Source: Bradysia coprophila (taxonomy: Eukaryota; Arthropoda; Insecta; Diptera; Sciaridae). Taken from it: a stretch of DNA of 64,000 nucleotides. The translations under genes and the position numbers were made by a program. The notes under the pieces were generated by a model. The model did not search any database, was not told where the DNA came from, and was given only the letters and a program-made list of their open reading frames with translations. Within the stretch, counting starts at the first letter, position 1. Every line of letters begins with the position of its first letter. The stretch is taken from the NCBI RefSeq assembly GCF_014529535.1, contig NW_023503632.1, positions 248,001-312,000 of the forward strand, in the 5' to 3' direction. Below are positions 57,401-64,000 of the stretch, one piece after another.

Positions 57401-60102
57401 TTGCGTTCTCAACAATAGCTACAAGCCCGATTTTCTTAAAATTGAAATATTTTGTTTTGTCTTGTCAATACCTTTCATTTGACATATCACATACGATTTT
57501 TGAGCGACAGAGGTATGCTTGAAAGAATAGTGAAAAACAGGCAAAACTTCTGTCTCCAAACTTCTGTCTCTGTTTTGGGGCACCTAACTTCCTGTCGTAT
57601 GAACGATGTCGCGACTCAACGGGAAGTGCTCCAAAACAGCGACAGGAGTTTGGTATTTTTGTTTTGTTTTGCTTGTTTTTCACTAGTTCTTCCAGCATAT
57701 CTCTGGCTTGATGGTTTCGCTCAAATGATGTGCGATACGACAAATAAAAGGTATTCACTAGACGGATCCGAATATCTTAATTAAGAAATTCGGGTTTGTA
57801 TAACAGTAACTATAGGCGAGAAAGCAAGCAAAACGGCATATTTTCCTACTTTTCCTGTTCTTAAAGTCCATGAAAACATTTTCTTGAATGAAACCACTTT
57901 TCCGTTCTCAAAAGTCCAAAAAAATATTTTCTCGAAATGAGACCACTATTTCGTTCTCAAAGTCGTAAATTGTTTTCGAAATGAGAACAATTTTCCGTTC
58001 TCAAAAGTCTAGAAATGAGACCACTCATCCAGTCTCGCACACCCGTTAATGTTGGCAAAGAGACTACTCGTTCAGTCTCGAAAAGTATTAAATCCGTGAC
58101 CACTCGGTCAGCCCAGGGGCACTTTTAAGCTTTTCGAGAAATTACACAGTTTTTCTCAAATGTTATTACGTACCTATTCGCAAATTTGAAAAGTGTGTAA
58201 TTACCTTTTTGCGAATACACACTTTTGGAAAAAGTGTGTAATAATTACACACTTTACATAAAAACGGAAAATAATACCCTTCAAACAAAACTATTGTGCA
58301 ATGACCTCAAAATCGCGCGAGCGATGTTTTGACCGTATCGAATTTTCCCTCTCTGTTCTGACAGACAATTTACAGTAATTGTACCGGAGAACACTGTTGG
58401 TACAAGCCAGATCGAAATATTACTGTGCGAATAACGAAACTCTTAATCTGGACATGCTACTCGATGGCACGTTCTCATTTGTTCAACTAAGATATGATCG
58501 AGCGATCGTAATTGTAAGTATCTCTCTTATCTGACAGTCACACTCGAACATTTCGAAAATTGATGAAGTAATTTCTTGTTGAAGCTGAGAGAAATCTTGA
58601 CTGAAATTTCCTTCGGAAACCACATGCCCATTAAGCTTGTAATTTTTTTCCCTAATCCGGTCTCAGCTTCTGAAAGACTATCTACGAAATCCCTCTCCCA
58701 TTTTATCAGATCGATGATTTTTTTTTGACAGTTTTCTGAATTTGTAGTTGGATGTCGAAAATCGTCAGGGAATTGCTCATAAAAGATTTTGGGAATCGTT
58801 TGTAAATTAAGGACGGTTGCTAGGAATCTCGCGCCGTATGGGCGCGAGATTCCTACGTTTATATAGTAAAAAATGGAATCTCGCGCCGCGCGAAATTCCT
58901 ACTCTATAGTTATATAATAGTTTCTCATCGACCAAATATTGCATGCTGACTTTCCAGTTTTTGAGTGTTGCTTCAAGTAGACTGTTGGTGAATTTTTTTT
59001 CTCTGAAAACGTGTATAATTACACATTTTTGGTGCAAACACAAAAGTGTGTAAGATTACACACTTTTTAAAAGTTTTTACACACAATGTGTAAATTACAC
59101 GCTTAAAAAAGCCCGTGGGTCAGCCTCATCACGTCTAACAAATAAAAGTCCAAAAAGACTACTTGTTCATCCTCAAACATTCTCGAAAAATAGTCGAAAC
59201 GAGATCACTCAGCTTCTCTCGTTCATTTTTGTTCATTTACAAAAAACTGAAAAAGTCGATGAGACTCAAATGGGACCCCTGAGACTACTTATTTTATGAT
59301 CTCACTGAGACTGAAATTTTTACCCGGGAGGCGAGAAAGCAAACAAATCTCCATATTTTCCTATTTTCCTGTTTTCCCGCACCTCTGTGCAACATTGTTG
59401 CTCGTTACATTATTATAATATATACCATTGGTGTGTTCCGTGAATAAAGTATAATATACCTCTCTAATTGCAATTATTGCATTATGCAGGGTCAGTTGCA
59501 TACATTTTATACGTTTCAGATATTGATAGTGGCAATTTAAAAAGTATATTCCCAACCTTTGACGAAAATATTACTAGCAAAATGAAATCACGATTTGTGA
59601 TTGCAAAAACAATACCGAGAGAGAGACAGAATAAAATATTTAAAAAAAAAACAAACAAAAAATTCTACTCCGACTTACCAATGTGAGTTCGTGGTCTATC
59701 TCCTTCGGTATCTTCAATTCGATGCAGTGACAATAGTGACTGTAACCATGTATTCATTTCATTCTCCGCATCGAACACGATACAGAAACAATCATCTTTG
59801 GTATACAGAGAAATGACCGACTTGTGCTTGGTGTCCAATCGTTTGCTGATATGAAAGCAACTTTTTAACACAATGGTACGTTTCGGATTACCATGACGCG
59901 ACCGAAACTTTTTTTCGGTATCATAATATTCGAGCCGTGCCGGCTTATCACCATCACTGTATAGCACGAAATATTTCTTTTTCATTGTTTTCAGTTTTTT
60001 CAAATATCCGGAAATGACCACATTTTTAACGGTTGTGGTGGCCGTCATTGTTTTATTGGTAAAGGACATTGTGGCACTCCGTTGTTGAAACGGTAATGTC
60101 AT
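39481..60102 (-). CDS. chico: Insulin receptor substrate (Chico/IRS)
   Basis: Adaptor that docks on the activated insulin/IGF receptor and recruits PI3K and Drk/Grb2. Coding exons (minus): 59679-60102, 52138-52318, 51945-52070, 51344-51495, 49545-49757, 45881-46585, 42651-42945, 42342-42590, 42018-42275, 41425-41957, 39481-41360; 1671 aa, frame kept at all ten GT-AG junctions. PH domain at about 28-133 ([20 protein letters not shown] through [10 protein letters not shown]). PTB domain at about 142-255 ([40 protein letters not shown]). The tail has IRS motifs ([29 protein letters not shown]) and 11 YxxM PI3K sites: YMVM, YVDM, YVEM, YEPM, YLDM, YMDM, YLNM, YMEM, YIYM, YADM, YTVM. C-terminal HYASLDL and TYAQIDF fit SHP2/Corkscrew docking. 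A poly-Asn run is encoded near 40978-41005. The acceptor of exon 49545-49757 could lie up to 45 nt downstream in frame. A second in-frame Met (60069) is an alternative start. Confidence 0.95.
43475..43855. mobile_element. About 380-bp fold-back element in IRS intron
   Basis: Arms of roughly 140 bp mirror each other: AATGTACC / CAAATTTGTAG / AGGCGGGAAATATTT / CTGAACCAAAATCTT / CCACGCAAAAAT / AAAGGAAAAACTGGTTTGTG on the left, and the complements on the right ending near 43855. The best block, GGAAAAACTGGTTTGTGAGT, is identical on both arms. The central spacer is about 60 bp. Noncoding. Confidence 0.78.
44050..44303. mobile_element. About 250-bp fold-back element in IRS intron
   Basis: The left arm (GCTATTGCGGTCTTACATTTTT, AAAAGATATCATCAAAA) is mirrored by the right arm (TTTTGATGATATCTTT, AAATATAGGACCGCAATAGC). 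A third arm-like copy (ATTGCGGTCGTACATTTTTC) follows at about 44392-44450, so a second, partial element is probably present. Confidence 0.65.
44663..44853. mobile_element. About 190-bp fold-back element in IRS intron
   Basis: The central perfect arms TTGGCGCAAAATTTGAA (44731-44747) and complement (44762-44778) are 14 bp apart. Outer blocks AAAGTCATCGATG and GTGTTTCCAG are mirrored by CTGGAAATCAC and ATCGATGACTTTT. Noncoding. Confidence 0.7.
47467..47685. mobile_element. Intact about 219-bp fold-back (ATCATTC/TTACGTAACG family)
   Basis: The left arm (GATCATAAATTACGTAACG, TTTGCAGTGCTGTCATTAAA, AAATAACTCGAGAAATAC) is mirrored by the right arm ending CGTTACGTAATTTCCGAATG. This is the cleanest copy of the family found nested at 33661-34452 and expanded at 12648-13905. 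Confidence 0.75.
48146..48777. mobile_element. About 630-bp fold-back related to the 33774 element
   Basis: The left arm (AATTCTCTTGAAAAAA, GTGCCTAGATAGGTATTGGT, TTCAAAAAAATTCTTCTAAG) mirrors the right arm (CTTAGAAGAATTTTTTGAAA, ACCAATACCTATCTAGGCAC, GGCTGTTTTTCAAAAGAATC). The ends and block order match the element at 33774-34427. The right arm carries a short extra duplication of the CAATACCTATCTAGG block. Confidence 0.75.
49758..51343 (-). other. AT-rich IRS intron with degenerate AAAATTCCT array
   Basis: Positions 50740-51150 consist of imperfect, interspersed copies of a short TTCTTAAAAATTCC-type motif, with no fixed period. The remaining intron is A- and T-rich. No exon is evident. Confidence 0.6.
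53590..53760. repeat. Dispersed repeat, CCCTCGCTACGCTCT family
   Basis: Shares ordered blocks AACGCAGG(T/C)GAGAAA, TCATTTTCTC, CCTTTGTT, GAAAAA(C/A)GTTG, TCTCGAGTAAC and CCCTCGCTACGCTCT with about 4180-4335. Most blocks are also present, in diverged form, at 25110-25250. Confidence 0.6.
54555..54660 (-). repeat. tRNA-derived SINE-like sequence
   Basis: On the minus strand, GAGTTCGATTCCCGT (about 54570-54586) matches a Pol III B box. An A-box-like TTGTAGAGTACATTGC lies about 55 bp upstream. The arrangement is that of a tRNA gene, but without a full cloverleaf, which suggests the head of a SINE rather than a functional tRNA. Confidence 0.4.
55840..56160. repeat. Diverged copy of the 34770-35095 repeat
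   Basis: Shares GTCCAGAACAGTAAT, TTCTGTTGACATTGG, CAGCGACATCTTTCAGTGAA and GAGTTGATGCCG in the same order with 34780-35095. The two copies confirm a dispersed unit of about 300 bp. Confidence 0.6.
57060..57370. repeat. GC-rich GGCCCG direct repeats
   Basis: Two direct copies about 130-150 bp apart, each with AAGCCCG(C)CCGGCCCA, CGGGCCGGATAA and GGGC(G)GCCCGACATTTTC. The composition is far above the local GC content. A short relative sits at 21765-21800. Confidence 0.75.
57468..57755. mobile_element. 288-bp fold-back element
   Basis: The left arm AATACCTTTCATTTGACATA, GGTATGCTTGAAAGAA, TAGTGAAAAACAGGCAAAAC and TCTGTTTTGG is mirrored on the right, ending AATAAAAGGTATT. Arms are about 130 bp. 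Overlapping open frames on both strands (57452-57784 and 57465-57758) are a consequence of this symmetry. Confidence 0.75.
58114..59117. mobile_element. 1.0-kb non-autonomous hAT-like element
   Basis: Flanked by the perfect 8-bp duplication GGTCAGCC (58106-58113 and 59118-59125), with imperfect terminal inverted repeats CAGGGGCACTTTTAAG and CACGGGCTTTTTTAAG. Subterminal regions are full of GTGTGTAATTACACAC-type motifs on both sides. The interior includes a 15-bp perfect hairpin TAGGAATCTCGCGCC (58821-58835 and 58841-58855) followed by a second, related GGAATCTCGCGCC palindrome. No transposase frame. An 8-bp duplication plus CA-rich short TIRs is the hAT signature. Confidence 0.78.
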
Positions 60103-60143
60103 TAAGTTCCATTTAATATTGCATGTGCAGGCGACGTTTTATC
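60103..60143 (-). promoter_or_regulatory. IRS 5' leader with upstream ORFs
   Basis: A good acceptor (TTTCTACTTCCAG) places the start of this exon at 60143, so the 5' UTR is interrupted by an intron and the promoter lies further right. The leader has two upstream ATGs: a three-codon uORF (60113-60124) and a second (60053-60112, 19 codons plus stop) that overlaps the main ATG at 60102 in another frame. These could restrain IRS translation; this is inference. Confidence 0.5.
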
Positions 60144-60254
60144 CTGGAAGTAGAAAGAAATCGAAAGGTTAATCATGATGCATAGAGAGATCGGTTTTTA
60201 GACAATAGAGTGTTTGAGTGAGAGAGATGACGAAACGACATCCTATTGTTCCAT

Positions 60255-60307
60255 CTCGGGGTCTGCTGTCAGATTCTTTTGTATTATCGATGACAGCAGA
60301 CCCCGAG
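60255..60307. repeat. Perfect 17-bp-arm hairpin upstream of IRS exon
   Basis: CTCGGGGTCTGCTGTCA (60255-60271) and its exact complement (60291-60307) are separated by a 19-nt loop. It lies in the probable 5' UTR intron of the IRS gene. The GC content is much higher than its surroundings. It could be a tiny palindromic repeat or a short RNA hairpin. Confidence 0.75.
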
Positions 60308-60618
60308 TTGATTTTCAATTTCGCTCTACTTAAACACCGTATAATAATCGAGAGATGCCTGATTCATATTCATTAACCTTTTAGAGACGGCAACAAAACT
60401 ATTGAATCTGGTCTGGTATACTTGAGAAAAACAAAGTTTATTTACAAAAAAAAACTCTTGATGTCGGTCACTATAGATGCTGGTTTATTGTCCGAACACT
60501 GTTTTAACGATCTACTGCTCATTCACAAAAAAAAATATTTTTTTATCGCGAATCATTACAAAAGACAACAACTTGCAAACCGAACAGAACCGCTTGTACG
60601 TCAGAAACAAGCACCCTC

Positions 60619-60795
60619 CTGAAGTTGTTGCAAAAGAAGTTGCAAAATTTGTAATAGGAAAATGTTTCTTGCAACAACTTTCGCAACTACTTCGAAAGGC
60701 TGGGAGCCGGCTGAAAGAGTTGCAAAAGTAGTTGCAAAATCTGTAAAAGGAAAAAGTTTTTTGCAACAACTTTTGCAACTACTTCTAAAGGCTTT
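60619..60795. repeat. Two tandem units of a GTTGCAAAA palindrome
   Basis: Each unit of about 85-100 bp contains GTTGCAAAAG(A/T)AGTTGCAAAAT, a TAGGAAAA-type spacer and the mirrored TTGCAACAACTTT(C/T)GCAACTACTTC. It is therefore a hairpin that has been duplicated head to tail. Confidence 0.75.
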
Positions 60796-61484
60796 TTCGG
60801 TTGCCCACATATTTTGACCTCTACCAAAAACTTGTTAGCTGTAATAGTCTTATTCGACTAATTGGGGTCCACTTTAACTGGAAAAAATAAAAACTGAAAG
60901 AAGTTTGTCGAAAAAGTATGTTTCGTGAGTCGTCAAAGTTCGCCAACTAAAAAAATTGAGTGGATCTTGAACTTGAAAATTCGCAAATTCATCGGGGAAA
61001 TGATTCAATTTTTGCTCAAGTGGGCTTAAATTTTTGGGAATGTTGTACAGAGAAGAACAGAAAAGTTTTTGAAAATAATCTGAGAATCGTGTCGTAAGTG
61101 TTTGTTTGGTCTAAAATTGAGGAAAAATGCCTCAACTGAGAAAATCATGGTGTCATGGATAGTAGGGGTCAATACCTACCCAACGACACACATATCTTCC
61201 AATTCTATCTTTGTAAACACTCTCCAAAAGTTGGAATTTTTTTCCTCTAAAATAGCTACTGCAGCACATACACGAAACATTTCGAAATGTTTTAAAGGCC
61301 ATATGTGGCGTTAACACCTCTACCAATGAACATAATTTCAGATAAATGCGTTACGTACTGTCGGTGATATGCAACAAAAACTATTTTGGTCACCCTAATG
61401 CAGACCATTTTTTCAAGATTTCTGGCGTGAAAACATAATTACTTCGAGGATTTTTTTGCTGCAAATGACTCAGGATGGTCCCTT
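60796..61484. other. Spacer, no gene seen
   Basis: AT-rich sequence within the probable IRS 5' UTR intron or upstream region; no exon, RNA gene or promoter can be defended. Confidence 0.35.
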
Positions 61485-61492
61485 GATTCAAT

Positions 61493-61900
61493 CAGGGCCT
61501 ATTATGTAGAATTTTCTGGTGAATTTTGTAAATTTTGTGAATTAATTCACAAAATTCGCAAACTTTAAACCGAAATTTTTGAGCTAGACTTAATTTTCAA
61601 CAGTCAGATATGACTTTTTGTGAATGGGAAACGAAAGAAATTTATATTAATATTTTGATGTTAGTTAATATTTGAAGTATTTATGTTGTTTTATGAATCC
61701 AAATTCTAGGTACAAAAATTGAACAATTATGCACCTTATATCAAGTTTATACAATAAACGAAAGACTGTTAGCATAAGCTGTAGAACATTTTTTTGGTCA
61801 GAATAATATTCTACGTTGATTTTTTTTTGAGTTTCCTGACTCCGTAAATTTTTGTGAATTTTGGTGAATTTTGTGAATTAATTCTACATAATAGGCCCTG
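61493..61900. mobile_element. 408-bp hAT-type MITE with 8-bp TSD
   Basis: Perfect 21-bp terminal inverted repeats (beginning CAGGGCCTATTATGTAGA) at 61493-61513 and 61880-61900 are flanked by the exact 8-bp duplication GATTCAAT (61485-61492 and 61901-61908). Subterminal GTGAATTTTGTGAATTAATT motifs occur on both sides. No coding capacity. Length, TIR start CAGGG and 8-bp duplication all fit a hAT MITE; the intact ends suggest a young insertion. Confidence 0.9.
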
Positions 61901-62332
61901 GATTCAATTACTGTATACCCTCCAAAAATAGACGATGGCTTGTTTTCCTGTTGCATCAAACTTGTTCGAAGTTTTGGCAAATTGACTCTTAATATGTAGT
62001 CGAATAAGTACGGCACCCTGCGGGTCATCTAGCTTGAGGAGCTTGGGAAACTTTTTAAAAATTGTATTGATTCTGGCGAAGGAATTAAAGTCCTTCGACT
62101 AACTATTTCGCAGAAGCAGGAACAAACTTCACCAAATCATTCGATTATTTAATTTTCAAAGAAAAACGACGAATGCAACAAATGAAATTTAATGATGTTG
62201 TTCCGAGTATATAGCAACAAATAACCGGCGTTCACAGTAATCAAAACATTCTTTAATAACCGGTGCGTCCACAGTTATTAACTTATTCCTTTCACAACAA
62301 AAACAGAAACCAATTTCAATTTGTATCAAAGA

Positions 62333-62518
62333 TTACAGACTCATGTCGGTGAGATGATACGTAAACAGTTTCTGAAATTTAATCATTTTTTTGTCAAGCA
62401 TGCTTCCGCCGAAATCGTACGGGTCTACGTAGCCCTGTGTCTTGTCTGTTTTTCTAGGTAGCAATGCTAGAGTATGCGATACGTCTCTTGCACACACCAG
62501 AACAATCATCAACGATTT
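62333..62518 (-). CDS. Putative terminal coding exon of an unidentified gene
   Basis: A strong acceptor (TTTATATTTATATACAG, just right of 62518) opens a 61-codon frame ending TAA at 62333: KSLMIVLVCARDVSHTLALL, then PRKTDKTQGYVDPYDFGGSM, then LDKKMIKFQKLFTYHLTDMS and a final Leu. Base composition is clearly higher in GC and more codon-like than the flanks. I do not recognise the protein. If real, it is the last exon of a minus-strand gene whose earlier exons lie beyond position 64000, or are too short to see. That would also limit the IRS 5' region to below 62333. A chance open frame remains possible. Confidence 0.45.
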   Translation of the reverse strand, partial: KSLMIVLVCARDVSHTLALLPRKTDKTQGYVDPYDFGGSMLDKKMIKFQKLFTYHLTDMSL

Positions 62519-64000
62519 CTGTATATAAATATAAAACACAAATATATGTGAACGAATTTCACTGATATACACAATATAATTTTCTGAGCAGCGACAAAAA
62601 CAAAATAATTAAAATAAAGAAACATTGTGTGTCAAGCCAAATGAGGTGAGTTCATTGCATGGCACAAAATAAATTGTTCGACGAGAAAGACAAATTGGAA
62701 TAATGGTGCTGCAAAACATTAAGGTGAAACGATCGGTTTTAATGTTTTGCCCCATTGTCTTCGTGCAAAACATTAAAAAAAATTGATCGAAAGATGGTAA
62801 CAGAAAGCATAAAGTAATTTGTCGACAACGTAACATTACCTATATTTCTATATGATATTTTATTGGATTAATAAGCAGAATAAAAAATCTGATTTTTTTT
62901 TTTATAAAAATAAAAATTACGCAACCGATCTACGAGTTTTTTTTCTGTACTACGGACGAAATTCAAAATATCCAGAACGAAATTATCTACGCACCACCAT
63001 TAACAATCTTTTTTTATAAATTTTCGAATGAAAACTTTTTTTTCTCGTTGAATTTGGTCGCAACTTTTTCGTTTCGCAGTTAAACCAAAAAAAAAAAATG
63101 CAGAAAAACCAAATCATCGAAGAGAAAAACAAAGTGCGGAGAGTTGCGTACGTTAAAAATTGCCTGACATTTTAAACTAGAATATGGAAAGACACCGAAA
63201 GACGTGTATTCGACATCGATTATATTAGATTAAGTCACATTGACACATAACAATTATAAAGTTGAATGCGTGAAATTGGGCAACATTTTAATTGATTCGA
63301 CAAACAAACGTTGTGTTCGATATATGCGTATGCGAAAAAAAAAAATCGATTTGATGGTATGGAGAGTTTATCACAATCGCAAAAATAAAGTTTGGAAAAT
63401 GGAGAATTAGGAAAAACAAATTAATGTTTCTTGCAAATATAAGGAACCGGGAGGAACATAACCAAACTTAAAAAGAAGTAGAAAATTCGGTGTAAACAAT
63501 ATAATATAAAAAATTGATATTTGTTTTCGGCTCAATGTTCAATAATTCATATCGTTTCGTGTGTCGCATTGTATGTATAAGTATATTCAGATGAAGTCTA
63601 TGTATACGTAATATATATATGAAATACAAACTTTATAACGAAAACTGTTCCATCGACGTCTTATTCTATAAGTGTTTATAACCGACATCAAAATAAAAAA
63701 AATTCTTGTTAATATTAAATGTTTGCTATAAATTCGTTGCTGCTGCTCCTGCTGCTATAATTTTTTTTTTGCTTTTGCCTTTGACAAGATAACACTCTTC
63801 CGAGTAAATGTTGAATCAGTACTAAGCCAAAAGCAACAGTCCAACACAAAATCACATATCTCCAATAAAAAAAAACTTTTTGTATTATATGCGGCAACAA
63901 CACAATAATAATGTTATTTAGTTTTCAGCACCTAATACCAGCTTAACACACTCACATTGTTTCTATATAAATATAAAATTGTTTTCGTTTTGTACACCTA
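62519..64000. other. AT-rich right margin, no gene resolved
   Basis: Homopolymer-rich sequence with short open frames on both strands that lack domains. It could be an intron of the gene ending at 62333. A (GCT)n-like stretch near 63738-63760 is the only notable repeat. Confidence 0.35.

Larger units (their letters stand above)
52319..59678 (-). other. 7.4-kb IRS intron between PH and PTB exons
   Basis: The PH exon ends ...THI in phase 1 and joins EHVWQVQV in frame, so no coding exon need lie here. The intron holds many repeats: a dispersed-family copy (about 52440-52670), the CCCTCGCTACGCTCT family (53590-53760), a tRNA-like SINE (54555-54660), a copy of the 34714-region repeat (55840-56160), a GC-rich tract (57060-57370), a fold-back (57468-57755) and a hAT-like element (58114-59117). 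Short open frames at 55621-55821 and 56167-56403 have no recognisable domain. Confidence 0.6.

Noticed and set aside
57452..57784. Open frames of about 100 codons on both strands
   Set aside because: Explained by the long inverted repeat; the two predicted peptides are translations of the two arms.
60255..60307. Canonical microRNA precursor
   Set aside because: The paired region is only 17 bp with a 19-nt loop, too short for a typical precursor; reported as a hairpin only.

Overview
The window is AT-rich nuclear DNA from an insect. Spliced genes with short GT-AG introns encode a nervana-type Na,K-ATPase beta subunit, an insulin receptor substrate, ALDH1L, a ciliary dynein assembly factor, a secreted M14 carboxypeptidase and a cytosolic GST. 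A lower dipteran (fungus-gnat or midge type) is my best guess, but that is an inference from protein flavour and repeat content, not proof. All exon models below were spliced by eye; reading frame was carried across every junction.

Layout, left to right. Positions 1-5680 (minus) hold the 5' five exons of the beta-subunit gene, which runs off the left edge. Positions 8012-9493 (plus) hold a broken F-box/leucine-rich-repeat gene. From 9494 to 14397 there is only repeat-rich intergenic DNA. Positions 14398-17979 (plus) are DNAAF1 (LRRC50/dtr), in tail-to-tail contact with ALDH1L (18026-23968, minus); the stop codons are 46 bp apart. Then come an intronless carboxypeptidase A (25918-27216, minus) with a TATA promoter and a four-exon mu-like glutathione S-transferase (29335-30591, minus). 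Positions 31000-36200 are a transposon and satellite zone: a jockey-like LINE remnant, two minisatellites, nested fold-back elements and a 5'-truncated RTE retrotransposon with target-site duplication. The rest is dominated by a large insulin receptor substrate (chico/IRS) gene, minus strand, 11 coding exons from 60102 to 39481, 1671 codons, with PH and PTB domains and 11 YxxM motifs. An unidentified terminal exon (62333-62518, minus) probably belongs to a gene continuing past the right edge.

The genes are ordinary housekeeping, signalling and digestive loci with no evident common pathway. The unusual part is the non-coding DNA: at least a dozen fold-back or terminal-inverted-repeat elements of 150-1250 bp lie in introns and spacers. 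Several have target-site duplications or are nested in each other, and there are several shared dispersed-repeat families. I found no tRNA gene, rRNA gene, CRISPR array or complete autonomous transposon.
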